Shown piece by piece: positions 50,060 to 57,736 of a stretch of DNA of 64,000 bases. The notes below the pieces were generated by a model. That model was given only the letters and a program-made list of their open reading frames with translations. It was not told where the DNA came from and did no database searches. Source of the DNA: Rhodovarius crocodyli (GTDB lineage Bacteria; Pseudomonadota; Alphaproteobacteria; Acetobacterales; Acetobacteraceae); contig NZ_SACL01000009.1 in the NCBI RefSeq assembly GCF_004005855.1, positions 62,001 through 126,000 of the forward strand. Reading direction: 5' to 3'. The translations under genes were made by a program, and so were the position numbers. Positions within the stretch are counted from its first letter, which is position 1. Every line of letters begins with the position of its first letter.

Positions 50060-50644
50060 TCAGCGGGCGGCTTCGAAAGCCGCGATCTTGTCCTCGAAGC
50101 TCAGCGTGAGATCGATCTCGTCCACCCCCTGCAGCAGCAGGCGCTTGCGGAAGGGGTCGATCTCGAAGCGGTGCGCCACGCCATCCACCCCGGTCACGGT
50201 CTGGGCCGCCAGGTCGATGGTGAAGGGCGCCCCCTGCATGGTGCCGGCCTGGGCGCGCAGCGTGGCCACCTGCTCGGCTGGCAGGACGATGGGCAGCAAG
50301 CCGTTCTTGAAGCAGTTGTTGTGGAAGATGTCCCCGAAGCTGGGCGCGATGACGCAGCGGAACCCATAGTCGTGCAGCGCGAAGACGGCCGATTCACGGG
50401 ATGAACCGCAGCCGAAATTCTCATCCGCCACCAGGATCTGCGCGCCCCGGAAGGCCGGCTGGTTAAGGACGAATTCGTCGTTCTCGCTGCCATCCTCGTG
50501 AAAGCGCAGATCGTGGAACAGGCAGGTGCCGAACCCCTCCTCGCGCTTGCGGCGCAGGAAGCGGCCGGGGATCACGGCATCTGTGTTCACGTCGCGCTGG
50601 TTCATCGGTGCCGCGGTCGCGACCAGCGTGTCGAACTTCGCCAT
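50060..50644 (-). CDS. leuD: 3-isopropylmalate dehydratase small subunit family (LeuD, copy 2)
   Basis: A 194-residue small subunit: VNTDAVIPGRFLRRKREEGFG, FGCGSSRESAVFALHDYGFRCVIAPSFGDIFHNNCFKNGLLP. These are standard LeuD features and the length is typical for bacterial LeuD. It starts two bases after the stop of LeuC. Whether it serves leucine synthesis or an alkylmalate catabolic route depends on the receptor link noted for the operon; copy 1 at 42033 is clearly diverged from it. Confidence 0.85.
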   Translation of the reverse strand: MAKFDTLVATAAPMNQRDVNTDAVIPGRFLRRKREEGFGTCLFHDLRFHEDGSENDEFVLNQPAFRGAQILVADENFGCGSSRESAVFALHDYGFRCVIAPSFGDIFHNNCFKNGLLPIVLPAEQVATLRAQAGTMQGAPFTIDLAAQTVTGVDGVAHRFEIDPFRKRLLLQGVDEIDLTLSFEDKIAAFEAAR

Positions 50645-50645
50645 C

Positions 50646-52052
50646 TCAGCCTCCCAGCGCGCGATGGTCGGCGAAGCGGCCGGCGATGGCGGTCGCCGCC
50701 GCCGTCGCCGGGCTCACCAGATGGGTGCGGGCATCGGGGCCTTGCCGGCCCACGAAGTTGCGGTTGGAGGTGGAGGCGCTGCGCTTGCCCGGCGGCACCG
50801 TGTCGCCATTCACCGCCAGGCACATGGAACAGCCGGAGAAGCGCCACTCGAACCCCGCCTCGGTGAAGACGCGGTCCAGCCCCTCGGCTTCGGCCTGGGC
50901 GCGCACGAGGCCTGAGCCCGGCACGGCGATGGCCTTGACCCCGGGCGCTACCTGACGGCCGCGCAGCACGGCGGCGGCGGCGCGGAAATCCTCGATCCGG
51001 CCATTGGTGCAGGAGCCGATGAAGACGTAGTCGACCGGCACATCGGCGAGCTTCGTGCCTGCCTTCAGCCCCATATAGTCCAGCGCCGCCAGCAACATGC
51101 CGCGCTGGGTGGGGTCTTCCACGGCCGCGACGTCCGGGATGGCGGCAGTGACCGGCACGGCCTCGGAGGGGCGGTTGCCCCAGGTGACCATGGGCTCGAT
51201 CGTCGTGGCGTCCAGGAACACCTCGCGGTCGAAGATGGCGCCGGGGTCGGTCACGATGCCGCGCCAGCGTTCCAACGCCGCCTCCCATGCCTCGCCCTTC
51301 GGCGCGTGCGGCCGCTCGCGCAGATAGGCGAAGGTCTTGTCGTCCGGGGCCACCATGCCGGCGCGCGCGCCGGCTTCGATCGCCATGTTGCACACGGTCA
51401 ACCGGCCCTCGACGGACAACGCCTCCATGGTCGAGCCCGCGAACTCGATGACATGGCCAGTGGCGCCGTTCACCCCGATCTGCGCGATCAGCGCCAGCAC
51501 GACATCCTTGCCGGACACGCCCGGCGCCAGCTCGCCCTCGATCAGCACCCGCATGGTGCGCGGCTTGCGCTGCCACAGGGTCTGGGTGGCCAGCACATGC
51601 CCGACCTCGGAGGCGCCGATGCCGAAGGCCAGCGCCCCCACCGCGCCGTGGGTGGAGGTATGGCTGTCCCCGCACAGGATAAGCATGCCAGGCAGGCTCA
51701 GCCCCTGCTCAGGGCCCATGACATGCACGATGCCGTGGCGTTCATCCTGCAAGCCGTACTCCACCACGCCGGAGGCCGCGGCGTTTCGCGTCAGCGACGC
51801 CACCATGTCCTTGCGGTCCTCGCCATCCACATCCGCGAAGTCCCGGCTGGTGGTGGCGACATAGTGGTCGGGCACCGCGAAGGTCAGGTCCGGCCGCCGC
51901 ACCTTCAGCCCGCGATCCGCGAGCTGCTTGTAGGGTGTGCGGGAGCCCTCATGGATAAAGTGCCGATCGACATAGAGCAGGCTTTGCCCATCCTCGTCGC
52001 GATGCACCTCATGGGCGGCCCAGATCTTTTCGAACAGGGTCAGGGGTTTCAT
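50646..52052 (-). CDS. leuC: 3-isopropylmalate dehydratase large subunit family (LeuC, copy 2)
   Basis: About 468 residues from the ATG at 52052 (a GTG at 52061 overlapping the LeuB stop is an alternative). [4Fe-4S] ligands in IGSCTNGRIEDF and GCSMCLAVNGD; other conserved parts are LCGDSHTSTHGAVGALAFGIGASEVGHVLATQTLWQ, as in canonical LeuC, and SNRNFVGRQGPDARTHL. Closer to textbook LeuC than copy 1. In a tight LeuB-LeuC-LeuD-receptor operon. Confidence 0.87.
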   Translation of the reverse strand: MKPLTLFEKIWAAHEVHRDEDGQSLLYVDRHFIHEGSRTPYKQLADRGLKVRRPDLTFAVPDHYVATTSRDFADVDGEDRKDMVASLTRNAAASGVVEYGLQDERHGIVHVMGPEQGLSLPGMLILCGDSHTSTHGAVGALAFGIGASEVGHVLATQTLWQRKPRTMRVLIEGELAPGVSGKDVVLALIAQIGVNGATGHVIEFAGSTMEALSVEGRLTVCNMAIEAGARAGMVAPDDKTFAYLRERPHAPKGEAWEAALERWRGIVTDPGAIFDREVFLDATTIEPMVTWGNRPSEAVPVTAAIPDVAAVEDPTQRGMLLAALDYMGLKAGTKLADVPVDYVFIGSCTNGRIEDFRAAAAVLRGRQVAPGVKAIAVPGSGLVRAQAEAEGLDRVFTEAGFEWRFSGCSMCLAVNGDTVPPGKRSASTSNRNFVGRQGPDARTHLVSPATAAATAIAGRFADHRALGG

Positions 52053-52057
52053 GGCGC

Positions 52058-53149
52058 TCACCCGGCGGCGATGGCCTTCGCCACCGCCTCCCCCATCTCC
52101 TGCGTGCCGACGCGGGTCGCGCCCTTCTCCATGATGTCGCCGGTGCGCAGGCCACGGGCCAGCACCTGGCGCACGGCCCCCTCGATGCGCTGGGCTTCCT
52201 CCTCCAGCTCGAAGCCATAGCGCAGCATCAGCGCGGCCGAGAGGATGGCGGCCAGAGGGTTCGCGATGTCCTTGCCGGCAATGTCGGGCGCGGAGCCGTG
52301 GATCGGCTCGAACAGCCCCTTGGCGCCGGTGCCGATGGAGGCCGAAGGCAGCATGCCGAGGGAGCCCGTCAGCATCGCCGCCTCATCGGACAGGATGTCG
52401 CCGAACATGTTGCCTGTGACGATCACGTCGAAATGGGTGGGGCGGCGGATCAGCTCCATCGCGGCCGCATCCACGAACAGGTGCGTCAGCTCCACATCGG
52501 GGTATTCGCGCCCGACCTCGGTCACCACGTCGCGCCACAGCAGCATGGTCTCCAGCACATTGGCCTTGTCGACCGAGCACAGCTTCTTCCGCCGGCGCCG
52601 GGCGGCCTTGAAGCCGGCATGCGCCACCTGGCGGATCTGCGCCTCGGTGTAGCGCATGGTATTGATGGACTCGCGCTGACCCGGCGTGTCGGAGACCATG
52701 CCGCGCGGTTCGCCGAAATAGATGTCGCCGTTCAGCTCGCGGATGATCAACAGGTCGAGACCCTGGATCAGTTCGGCCTTGATGGGCGAGGCATTGATCA
52801 GCTCCGGGAACAGGGTGATCGGGCGGTAGTTGGCGAACAGCTTCATGTCCTGCCGCAGCCGCAGCAGCGGCGACCCGCGCGGGTTCTTCCGCTTCCAGTC
52901 CTCGTATTCCGGCCCGCCGATGGCGCCGAACAGGATGGCGTCGGAGCGGTCGATGAGGTCGATGGTCGATTGGGGCAGCGCCTCGCCGGACGCCACGACC
53001 GAAGTCCAGCCGATCTCGCCCTGGTTGAGGTCGAGCGGCAGGTGCCCGCCCGCGGCCTTCAACGCCTTCACGGCCTGGGGGATGATTTCCTGGCCGATGC
53101 CATCGCCCGGCAGAACGGCAATCTTCAGGCTGCGGTTAGTGAGTGACAC
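52058..53149 (-). CDS. leuB: 3-isopropylmalate dehydrogenase (LeuB)
   Basis: A 363-residue beta-decarboxylating dehydrogenase from a GTG start at 53149. Key parts: LPGDGIGQEI, substrate Arg residues in LLRLRQDMKLFANYRP and RELNGDIYFGEPRG, catalytic Lys in VDKANVLET, metal Asp in GDILSDEAAMLTGSLG and the NAD loop HGSAPDIAGKDIANP. This is IPMDH rather than tartrate or isocitrate dehydrogenase in wording. The region KAARRRRKKLCSVDKAN has an unusually basic insertion-like stretch. First gene of the operon, divergent from LysR. Confidence 0.85.
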   Translation of the reverse strand: MSLTNRSLKIAVLPGDGIGQEIIPQAVKALKAAGGHLPLDLNQGEIGWTSVVASGEALPQSTIDLIDRSDAILFGAIGGPEYEDWKRKNPRGSPLLRLRQDMKLFANYRPITLFPELINASPIKAELIQGLDLLIIRELNGDIYFGEPRGMVSDTPGQRESINTMRYTEAQIRQVAHAGFKAARRRRKKLCSVDKANVLETMLLWRDVVTEVGREYPDVELTHLFVDAAAMELIRRPTHFDVIVTGNMFGDILSDEAAMLTGSLGMLPSASIGTGAKGLFEPIHGSAPDIAGKDIANPLAAILSAALMLRYGFELEEEAQRIEGAVRQVLARGLRTGDIMEKGATRVGTQEMGEAVAKAIAAG

Positions 53150-53228
53150 CCGACATTTTCCTCTTCCTTGCTTGCGCAGAGGGTGCGGGGCAAGGCGGTC
53201 ACGGGCAAATGGTAAGGGGTCAAAGGGG

Positions 53229-53245
53229 TTTCTCCGACGGAGAAA
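53229..53245. promoter_or_regulatory. 17-bp perfect palindrome, putative LysR operator
   Basis: TTTCTCCG-A-CGGAGAAA is a perfect inverted repeat and includes the LysR T-N11-A pattern (T at 53231, A at 53243). It lies between the divergent leuB (start 53149) and lysR (start 53307), 61 bases from the regulator and 79 from the operon, the usual position of a LysR recognition site. Confidence 0.75.
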
Positions 53246-53306
53246 GCCATGGCCGGGTTCCGAGTGGTTCTGGACAAGGGCCTTCGGCAAGTGAACCATG
53301 TGTGGC

Positions 53307-54200
53307 ATGGACCTCAAGACCCTCAGCCTGTTCGTCGCGGTGATGGAGACCGGCTCGATCAGCAAGGCGGCACAGCGTGAGAACATCGCGATTTCCGCCG
53401 TCAGCAAGCGGCTGGCGGCGCTGGAGGCGCGGCTGGGCAGCAAACTGTTCCAGCGCCAGCCCGAGGGGCTGGAACCGCTGCCCGCCGCCGCCGTGCTGCT
53501 GCGCAACGCGCACACCGTGCTGCGCAACCTGTCGCAGTTGCAGCTGGAAATGGCGGAGTTCGGCGAGGGCGTGCGCGGCACCGTGACGATCGCCGCCAGT
53601 ACGGCAGTGGCGGCCAGCTACCTGCCCGAGGAGTTGCGCGCCTTCTCCCTGCTGCACCCGGCCATCACCATCACGGTGCGGGACGCGTTGAGCCGGGAGG
53701 CGGTGCAGATGGCGACCGAAGGCACTGCCGATTTCTCGATCTTCGCGGAGCCCTATTCGGCCGGCGCGCTGCGCACCTTGCCCTACAAGACCGAAAAGCT
53801 GGTGGCGGTGCTGCCGGCGGGCCACCCGCTCGCGGCCTGCCGCCTGCTGCGGCTGAGCGACATGCTGCCTTATGATTTTGTTGTCGGCAGGCCGGGCAGT
53901 TCGCTCAACACCATCCTGAGCCGCGCGGCGGCGGCGGCGCATCTTGAAATCCGGTCCCGCATCCAGGTCGTCGGCAGCGAGACCATCGCGCGGATGGTGG
54001 AGGCCGGGCATGGGGTGTCCATCCTGCCGGCCTCGCTGGCCAGGCCGCGCCGGTCGGGGGGCATGGTGGCGCGGCCGCTGCGGGAGGCATGGGCCGCGCG
54101 GCATCTGCGGCTGTGCTTCCCGCAAAGCGAGATCATGACCAAGCCCGCACAGCTGCTGGTGGAGCATCTGTCGGCCCTGAACCGGACGGTGGATATCTGA
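53307..54200 (+). CDS. LysR family transcriptional regulator
   Basis: About 297 residues from the ATG at 53307 (in-frame ATG at 53298 possible). N-terminal helix-turn-helix MDLKTLSLFVAVMETGSISKAAQRENIAISAVSKRLAALEARLGSKLF, then the periplasmic-binding-protein-like effector domain with GTVTIAASTAVAASYLPEEL, SREAVQMATEGTADFSIF and ARMVEAGHGVSILPASL. Divergent from leuBCD-receptor and next to a perfect palindrome, so it probably activates that operon. Its stop codon is part of another palindrome. Confidence 0.88.
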   Translation: MDLKTLSLFVAVMETGSISKAAQRENIAISAVSKRLAALEARLGSKLFQRQPEGLEPLPAAAVLLRNAHTVLRNLSQLQLEMAEFGEGVRGTVTIAASTAVAASYLPEELRAFSLLHPAITITVRDALSREAVQMATEGTADFSIFAEPYSAGALRTLPYKTEKLVAVLPAGHPLAACRLLRLSDMLPYDFVVGRPGSSLNTILSRAAAAAHLEIRSRIQVVGSETIARMVEAGHGVSILPASLARPRRSGGMVARPLREAWAARHLRLCFPQSEIMTKPAQLLVEHLSALNRTVDI

Positions 54201-54213
54201 CGCCCGGGCGTCA
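54198..54213. terminator. Palindrome holding two convergent stop codons
   Basis: TGACGCCCGGGCGTCA is a perfect 16-bp palindrome. Its first three bases are the lysR stop; on the minus strand the same TGA closes the truncated frame at 54211-54300. As RNA it forms an 8-bp GC stem, usable as a bidirectional transcription stop, although no T-run follows on either side. Confidence 0.5.
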
Positions 54214-54300
54214 GCCGCGGGTGAGCGGTTTGGCCACGCCCTTCACGCTCAGCCCATGGATCTCGAACAGCGCGCCGGCCATCGGCTGTTTCGCCAGTCG
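54211..54300 (-). pseudogene. C-terminal remnant of a minus-strand gene cut by the IS element
   Basis: Thirty codons ending AGALFEIHGLSVKGVAKPL plus three residues and a TGA that lies in the shared palindrome. The frame reads like a real protein C-terminus and runs up to the likely IS border at about 54301, where homology to anything coherent stops. I do not recognise the family. The matching half is not found on the far side of the IS, so more DNA was lost. Confidence 0.4.
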
Positions 54301-54361
54301 TCTGCCCCCTGAAAAGTGGCCCTCGCGGAAGCAGGTTTTTGAGCCTTGGAGGATGCCGATT

Positions 54362-54637
54362 ATGCCGCATAAAAAGCACAAGCCCGAAGGGATCGTCGCA
54401 AAGCCGCGCCAGGTTGACGTGCTGTTGTCTCAAGGGCGCCCGGTCGCGGAAGCGATCAGGGCCATCAGCGTGACAGCATTCACCTATCATCGCTGGCGCA
54501 AGGAGTTTGGCGGGCTGAAAACCGATCAGGTGAAGCGGCTGAAGGATCTGGCGAAGGAGAACGCGCGGCTGCGCAAAGCCCTCTCGGATCTGACGTTGGA
54601 GAAGCTCATTCTCAAGGAAGCAGCGTCGGGAAACTAA
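54362..54637 (+). CDS. IS3-family transposase OrfA
   Basis: A 91-residue DNA-binding protein: KHKPEGIVAKPRQVDVLLSQ, then AEAIRAISVTAFTYHRWRKEFGG with the helix-turn-helix, and the leucine-zipper-like VKRLKDLAKENARLRKALSDLTLEKLILKEA. The ATG at 54362 follows GGAGG at nine bases. In complete elements it is joined to OrfB by programmed frameshifting; here OrfB is truncated, so it may act only as a binder of its own terminal repeat. Confidence 0.85.
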   Translation: MPHKKHKPEGIVAKPRQVDVLLSQGRPVAEAIRAISVTAFTYHRWRKEFGGLKTDQVKRLKDLAKENARLRKALSDLTLEKLILKEAASGN

Positions 54638-54870
54638 TGAGCGCCGCCCGTCGCCGTCGCTGCATCGACTACGTCATCGAGAAGTTCGACGTGTCGGAGC
54701 GGTTGGCATGCCGGGTTCCGGGGCAGCATCGATCTACGCAACGCAAGGTTCCGAAGGACCGCACTGACGACGCGGCGCTGACCGCCGACATTGTCGCGCT
54801 CGCAAGGGAGTATGGCCGTTACGGCTACCGCCGGATCGCGGCCATGTTGGAGATCGCTGGCTGGGCGGTG
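54637..54870 (+). pseudogene. IS3-family transposase OrfB, truncated
   Basis: Starts MSAARRRRCIDYVIEKFDVSERLACRV and continues through GQHRSTQRKVP and YGRYGYRRIAAMLEIAGWAV, the usual OrfB N-terminus, then loses homology after about 78 residues where NDKRVERIWR-like sequence is expected. The DDE integrase domain is absent. The ATG overlaps the orfA stop (TAATG). The open frame continues to 55050, but that part shows no family character. Confidence 0.8.
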
Positions 54871-55113
54871 ATGCCGGTATCCTTTGTAGGGCCAGGCTGC
54901 CGCCATTCCGACTCAGCCGGCCTCACGTCGTCAGGGAGCGAACTGCACTCCGCTCCTTATCGAAATCGTAGTGGCCCTCATGGCCTCCAAGGACGATTCC
55001 GCCCTGCATCGGCGCATCCGGGGCCAAAGACAGTCTTAGACAGGTCTTAGGACTGACCCCCGAAGCCGCAAACCCACGCAAGTCCACGACTTTCAGCGGC
55101 ATGTGCGAATGAC

Positions 55114-55132
55114 TGAAAATTCAAAATTTTCA
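55114..55132. repeat. AT-rich palindrome next to the tRNA-Ser 3' end
   Basis: TGAAAATT-CAA-AATTTTCA is a perfect inverted repeat with 8-bp arms, 13 bases beyond the 3' end of the tRNA. It may be the tRNA terminator or part of an old attachment region, since the low GC content contrasts with all neighbours. Confidence 0.45.
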
Positions 55133-55144
55133 ATGGCATATCAC

Positions 55145-55234
55145 TGGCGGACAGGGTGGGATTCGAACCCACGGTACGCTTGCACGTACTCCGGTTTTCG
55201 AGACCGGCGCGTTCGACCACTCCGCCACCTGTCC
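55145..55234 (-). tRNA. tRNA-Ser (anticodon CGA)
   Basis: A 90-nt class II tRNA with long variable arm. The acceptor GGACAGG pairs with CCTGTCC and the encoded 3' end is GCCA. The anticodon stem CCGGT/ACCGG closes the loop CTCGAAA, giving anticodon CGA (reads UCG). The T-arm contains GGTTCGAATCC and the variable arm is GTACGTGCAAGCGTAC, a stable hairpin. Its 3' flank faces the truncated IS, a typical insertion hotspot. Confidence 0.96.
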
Positions 55235-55308
55235 AGCCGCGCCCCCTTTAGCCAGCCGGGCCGCGTCGCGCAATCCTGCCGGTCAGCCTTTCCGCACGCG
55301 CGGGCGCA

Positions 55309-55920
55309 TCAGCCCTTGCGGCGGCGCCGGCGCCAGGCGTGAAAGATCGGCCACAGGCACACCAGCGCCATCAGCACCAGCAGCGGCTTGCTCAACGGCT
55401 CCAGCCAGGTCTCGACCACGCCGAACCGGTCCTCCAGCCACCAGCCGATCAGCGTCAGCGCCGCGATCCACAGGCTGCTGCCCAGCGTGGTCAGCACATA
55501 GAACTGCAGGCGCGGCATCTCGATGATGCCGGCCGGCACCGAGATCAGCGTGCGGATGCCGGGCATCATGCGGCCCAGGAACACCGCCCAGGGGCCCATG
55601 CGCTGCAGGGTGGCCTGGGCCTCGTCCAAGTCCTGCTCCTCGATGCCGATATACTTGCCGAAGCGCGCCAGCAGGGCGCGCGTGCGGCGCAGGCCGAAGG
55701 CGCGCGCGCCCTCGAACCAGATCGCATTGCCGATGACCGTGCCCAGCACGCCCGCGATGATCGCCCCCACCAGCGACATCTGCCCGCGCGCTGCCGAAAA
55801 GCCCGCGAAAGGCATGATCATCTCAGAGGGGATGGGCGGGAACACGTTCTCCGCGAACATGAGGAAGAACACCCCCGCCAGACCCATATTGGCGATGGTG
55901 TCGGTAATCCAGTTGATCAT
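55309..55920 (-). CDS. DedA family membrane protein
   Basis: A 203-residue inner-membrane protein with the SNARE-associated/DedA signatures FAENVFPPIPSEMIMPFAG near the N-terminus, GAIIAGVLGTVIGNAIWFEGAR, and FLGRMMPGIRTLISVPAGI with the conserved GR..PxxR motif. About five hydrophobic segments. DedA proteins act in undecaprenyl-phosphate or phospholipid flipping and envelope stress. Its ATG overlaps the stop of the glycosyltransferase gene, which also uses an undecaprenyl-linked donor in its family, a meaningful pairing. Confidence 0.9.
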   Translation of the reverse strand: MINWITDTIANMGLAGVFFLMFAENVFPPIPSEMIMPFAGFSAARGQMSLVGAIIAGVLGTVIGNAIWFEGARAFGLRRTRALLARFGKYIGIEEQDLDEAQATLQRMGPWAVFLGRMMPGIRTLISVPAGIIEMPRLQFYVLTTLGSSLWIAALTLIGWWLEDRFGVVETWLEPLSKPLLVLMALVCLWPIFHAWRRRRRKG

Positions 55921-57584
55921 GGAGCCTTCCGATACAGCAGCAGCGTCACCGGACGCCCGCGGGAATAATTATAGCCATCGAGGTTGGCGATCTCGCTCAG
56001 CCGCAGGCCGCGCCGCGCGGCCTCCGCCTGGAAGGCGGCCTCCTGCCGGTGGGCCACGGCCACGACGCGGCCGTCGGTCAGGAAATCCACCGCGGCAGCC
56101 GCGTCGGGCAGCAGGCGCACCTCCGCCCCCACGCGGAACAGCACGGAGGGCTCGGCATGGCCCAGCATGCCGAAGTCGCGCGCGGGCAGGCCGGGGGCCA
56201 CCCGTTCCAGCGTGTCGCCCAGGCGGGGCGAGATCCACATCGCCTCGATGCGCGGCAGGGTCAGTTCCAGCACCGAGACATAGACCGGCACCGCCAGCAC
56301 CACGCCCAGCACGGCGCCGCGCGCCCAGTTGCCGTTCCGGGTGGCGGCCAGCACCGCCCAGGCCAGCAGCAGCCCGGCCGGCAACGCGAACAGCGAGGTC
56401 CGCACGACGTAGCCGCCCATCAGATAGCCCGCGACAGGCGCCACGATCCCGAGGCCCAGCGCCACGCCCACCAGCAGGGCGCGCATGGCCCACAGCATCC
56501 AGCGCGGCGGGGCCAGGCGCAGCGGGTCCAGGGCCCAATGCGCGATCAGCAGCATCAGGGCAGGGAACAGGGGCAGGGTATAATGCGGCAGCTTGGTCTG
56601 CACCGCCTCGAACAGCAGCCAGCTGGGCACGAGCCAGGCGAGCAGGAAGCGCGTCGCGGGCAGGCTGCGCTGCAGCCAGGCATGGCGCAGCGCCGGCATG
56701 GCCAGCCAGGCGGTGGGGAAGGCCGCAATGATGAAGGTCAGGATGTAGAAGCCGGGTGGGCCCCAGTGCTTCTCCTCGCCTGAGCCCACCTTGGCGATCA
56801 TGTCGTTGCCCACGGCCTCGGCGAAGAAGCGGCCTTCGGTCGCGATGCCGATCGCCACCATCCAGGGGGCGGCGATGGCGATCATCAGCGGGATGCCCCA
56901 GGCCAGGCGCAGCGCGCGCAGCCAGGGCGCGCCCCGGTCCATGACGGCCAGGGTGATGCCCGTCAGCAGCGGCACCATGGGCCCGATCGGCCCCTTCAGC
57001 AGGATGGAGACGCCGAGCACCGCCCAGAACCCCGCCGCCTGCCGCGCCGTGAAGGCGCCTGGCCGCAGATAGGCCATGCCGAACAGGCCCATGGCGGCGG
57101 CGACGGTGGCCAGCAGCGCGGCATCGGTCTTGGCGATATGGGTCTCGACCACCAGCACCATGCAGCCCGCGAGCAGGGCGCCGGCCAGAAGGGCCGCGCG
57201 CCTGCCCACCAGGGCACGCCCCAGCTGGAAGGTCGCCAGCACCGCCAGGATGGCCCCCAGCATGGAGGGGATGCGATAGGCCCAGATCTGCCGCCGTGCC
57301 TCGGGGACGCCCACGGCCTCCAGCGCGTGCACGGCCGCCGTCTGCGCCCAGTGGATGCCCACGGGCTTCTTGTTGCGGTCTTCCTCGCCCACGCGCATGC
57401 GCACGTAGTCGCCGCTGTCCAGCATCTGGCGGCTGGCCTGGGCGAAGCGCGCCTCGTCCCGGTCCAGCGCGGGAATGGTGAAGAAGCCCGGCAGATAGAG
57501 GCACAGGCACAGCAGGATGAGCGCCAGCCGGGGCCGCCGGGTGGCCAGGGCCTCGCCCCGCGCGAAGGTATCGGAGAGCTGCAT
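55917..57584 (-). CDS. ArnT-like glycosyltransferase, family 39
   Basis: A 555-residue integral membrane transferase with about twelve helices. The first periplasmic loop has the GT39/GT83 acidic motif PALDRDEARFAQASRQMLDSGDYV, followed by GEEDRNKKPVGIHW, as in ArnT, which adds aminoarabinose to lipid A from an undecaprenyl carrier. The C-terminal third is a soluble periplasmic domain. The donor sugar is unknown and no other arn genes are here. The ATG at 57584 has no strong ribosome site; the frame is open upstream to 57689. Confidence 0.84.
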   Translation of the reverse strand: MQLSDTFARGEALATRRPRLALILLCLCLYLPGFFTIPALDRDEARFAQASRQMLDSGDYVRMRVGEEDRNKKPVGIHWAQTAAVHALEAVGVPEARRQIWAYRIPSMLGAILAVLATFQLGRALVGRRAALLAGALLAGCMVLVVETHIAKTDAALLATVAAAMGLFGMAYLRPGAFTARQAAGFWAVLGVSILLKGPIGPMVPLLTGITLAVMDRGAPWLRALRLAWGIPLMIAIAAPWMVAIGIATEGRFFAEAVGNDMIAKVGSGEEKHWGPPGFYILTFIIAAFPTAWLAMPALRHAWLQRSLPATRFLLAWLVPSWLLFEAVQTKLPHYTLPLFPALMLLIAHWALDPLRLAPPRWMLWAMRALLVGVALGLGIVAPVAGYLMGGYVVRTSLFALPAGLLLAWAVLAATRNGNWARGAVLGVVLAVPVYVSVLELTLPRIEAMWISPRLGDTLERVAPGLPARDFGMLGHAEPSVLFRVGAEVRLLPDAAAAVDFLTDGRVVAVAHRQEAAFQAEAARRGLRLSEIANLDGYNYSRGRPVTLLLYRKAP

Positions 57585-57736
57585 GTCGCGCCGGGTGGTA
57601 GCCCGGATGGGCCCCGCGCGCCAGCGGCCATCTTCCCGGACTGCGGCAACGCTTGCGCAGGGCGCGCCGCCGCGCCAACCTGTCCGCACAACAAGTCAGG
57701 TGGGCATAGACCCGCCTGGATCGGGAAGGATCATCC

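Larger units (their letters stand above)
54301..54870 (+). mobile_element. Truncated IS3-family element (IS51/IS407-like)
   Basis: Left part of an IS3-family element: a left-end-like TCTGCCCCCTGAAAAGTGGC at 54301-54320, complete orfA, and the first quarter of orfB. The right end, with the DDE catalytic core and right inverted repeat, is missing, so the element cannot move by itself. The 274 bases from 54871 to the tRNA gene contain no supported gene. Exact borders are approximate because the second terminal repeat is absent. Confidence 0.7.

Noticed and set aside
53136-53156. Six-codon frame (MSGVTH) overlapping the leuB GTG start as a leucine attenuator leader
   Set aside because: It contains no leucine codons and no alternative hairpins follow, so classic attenuation is not supported.
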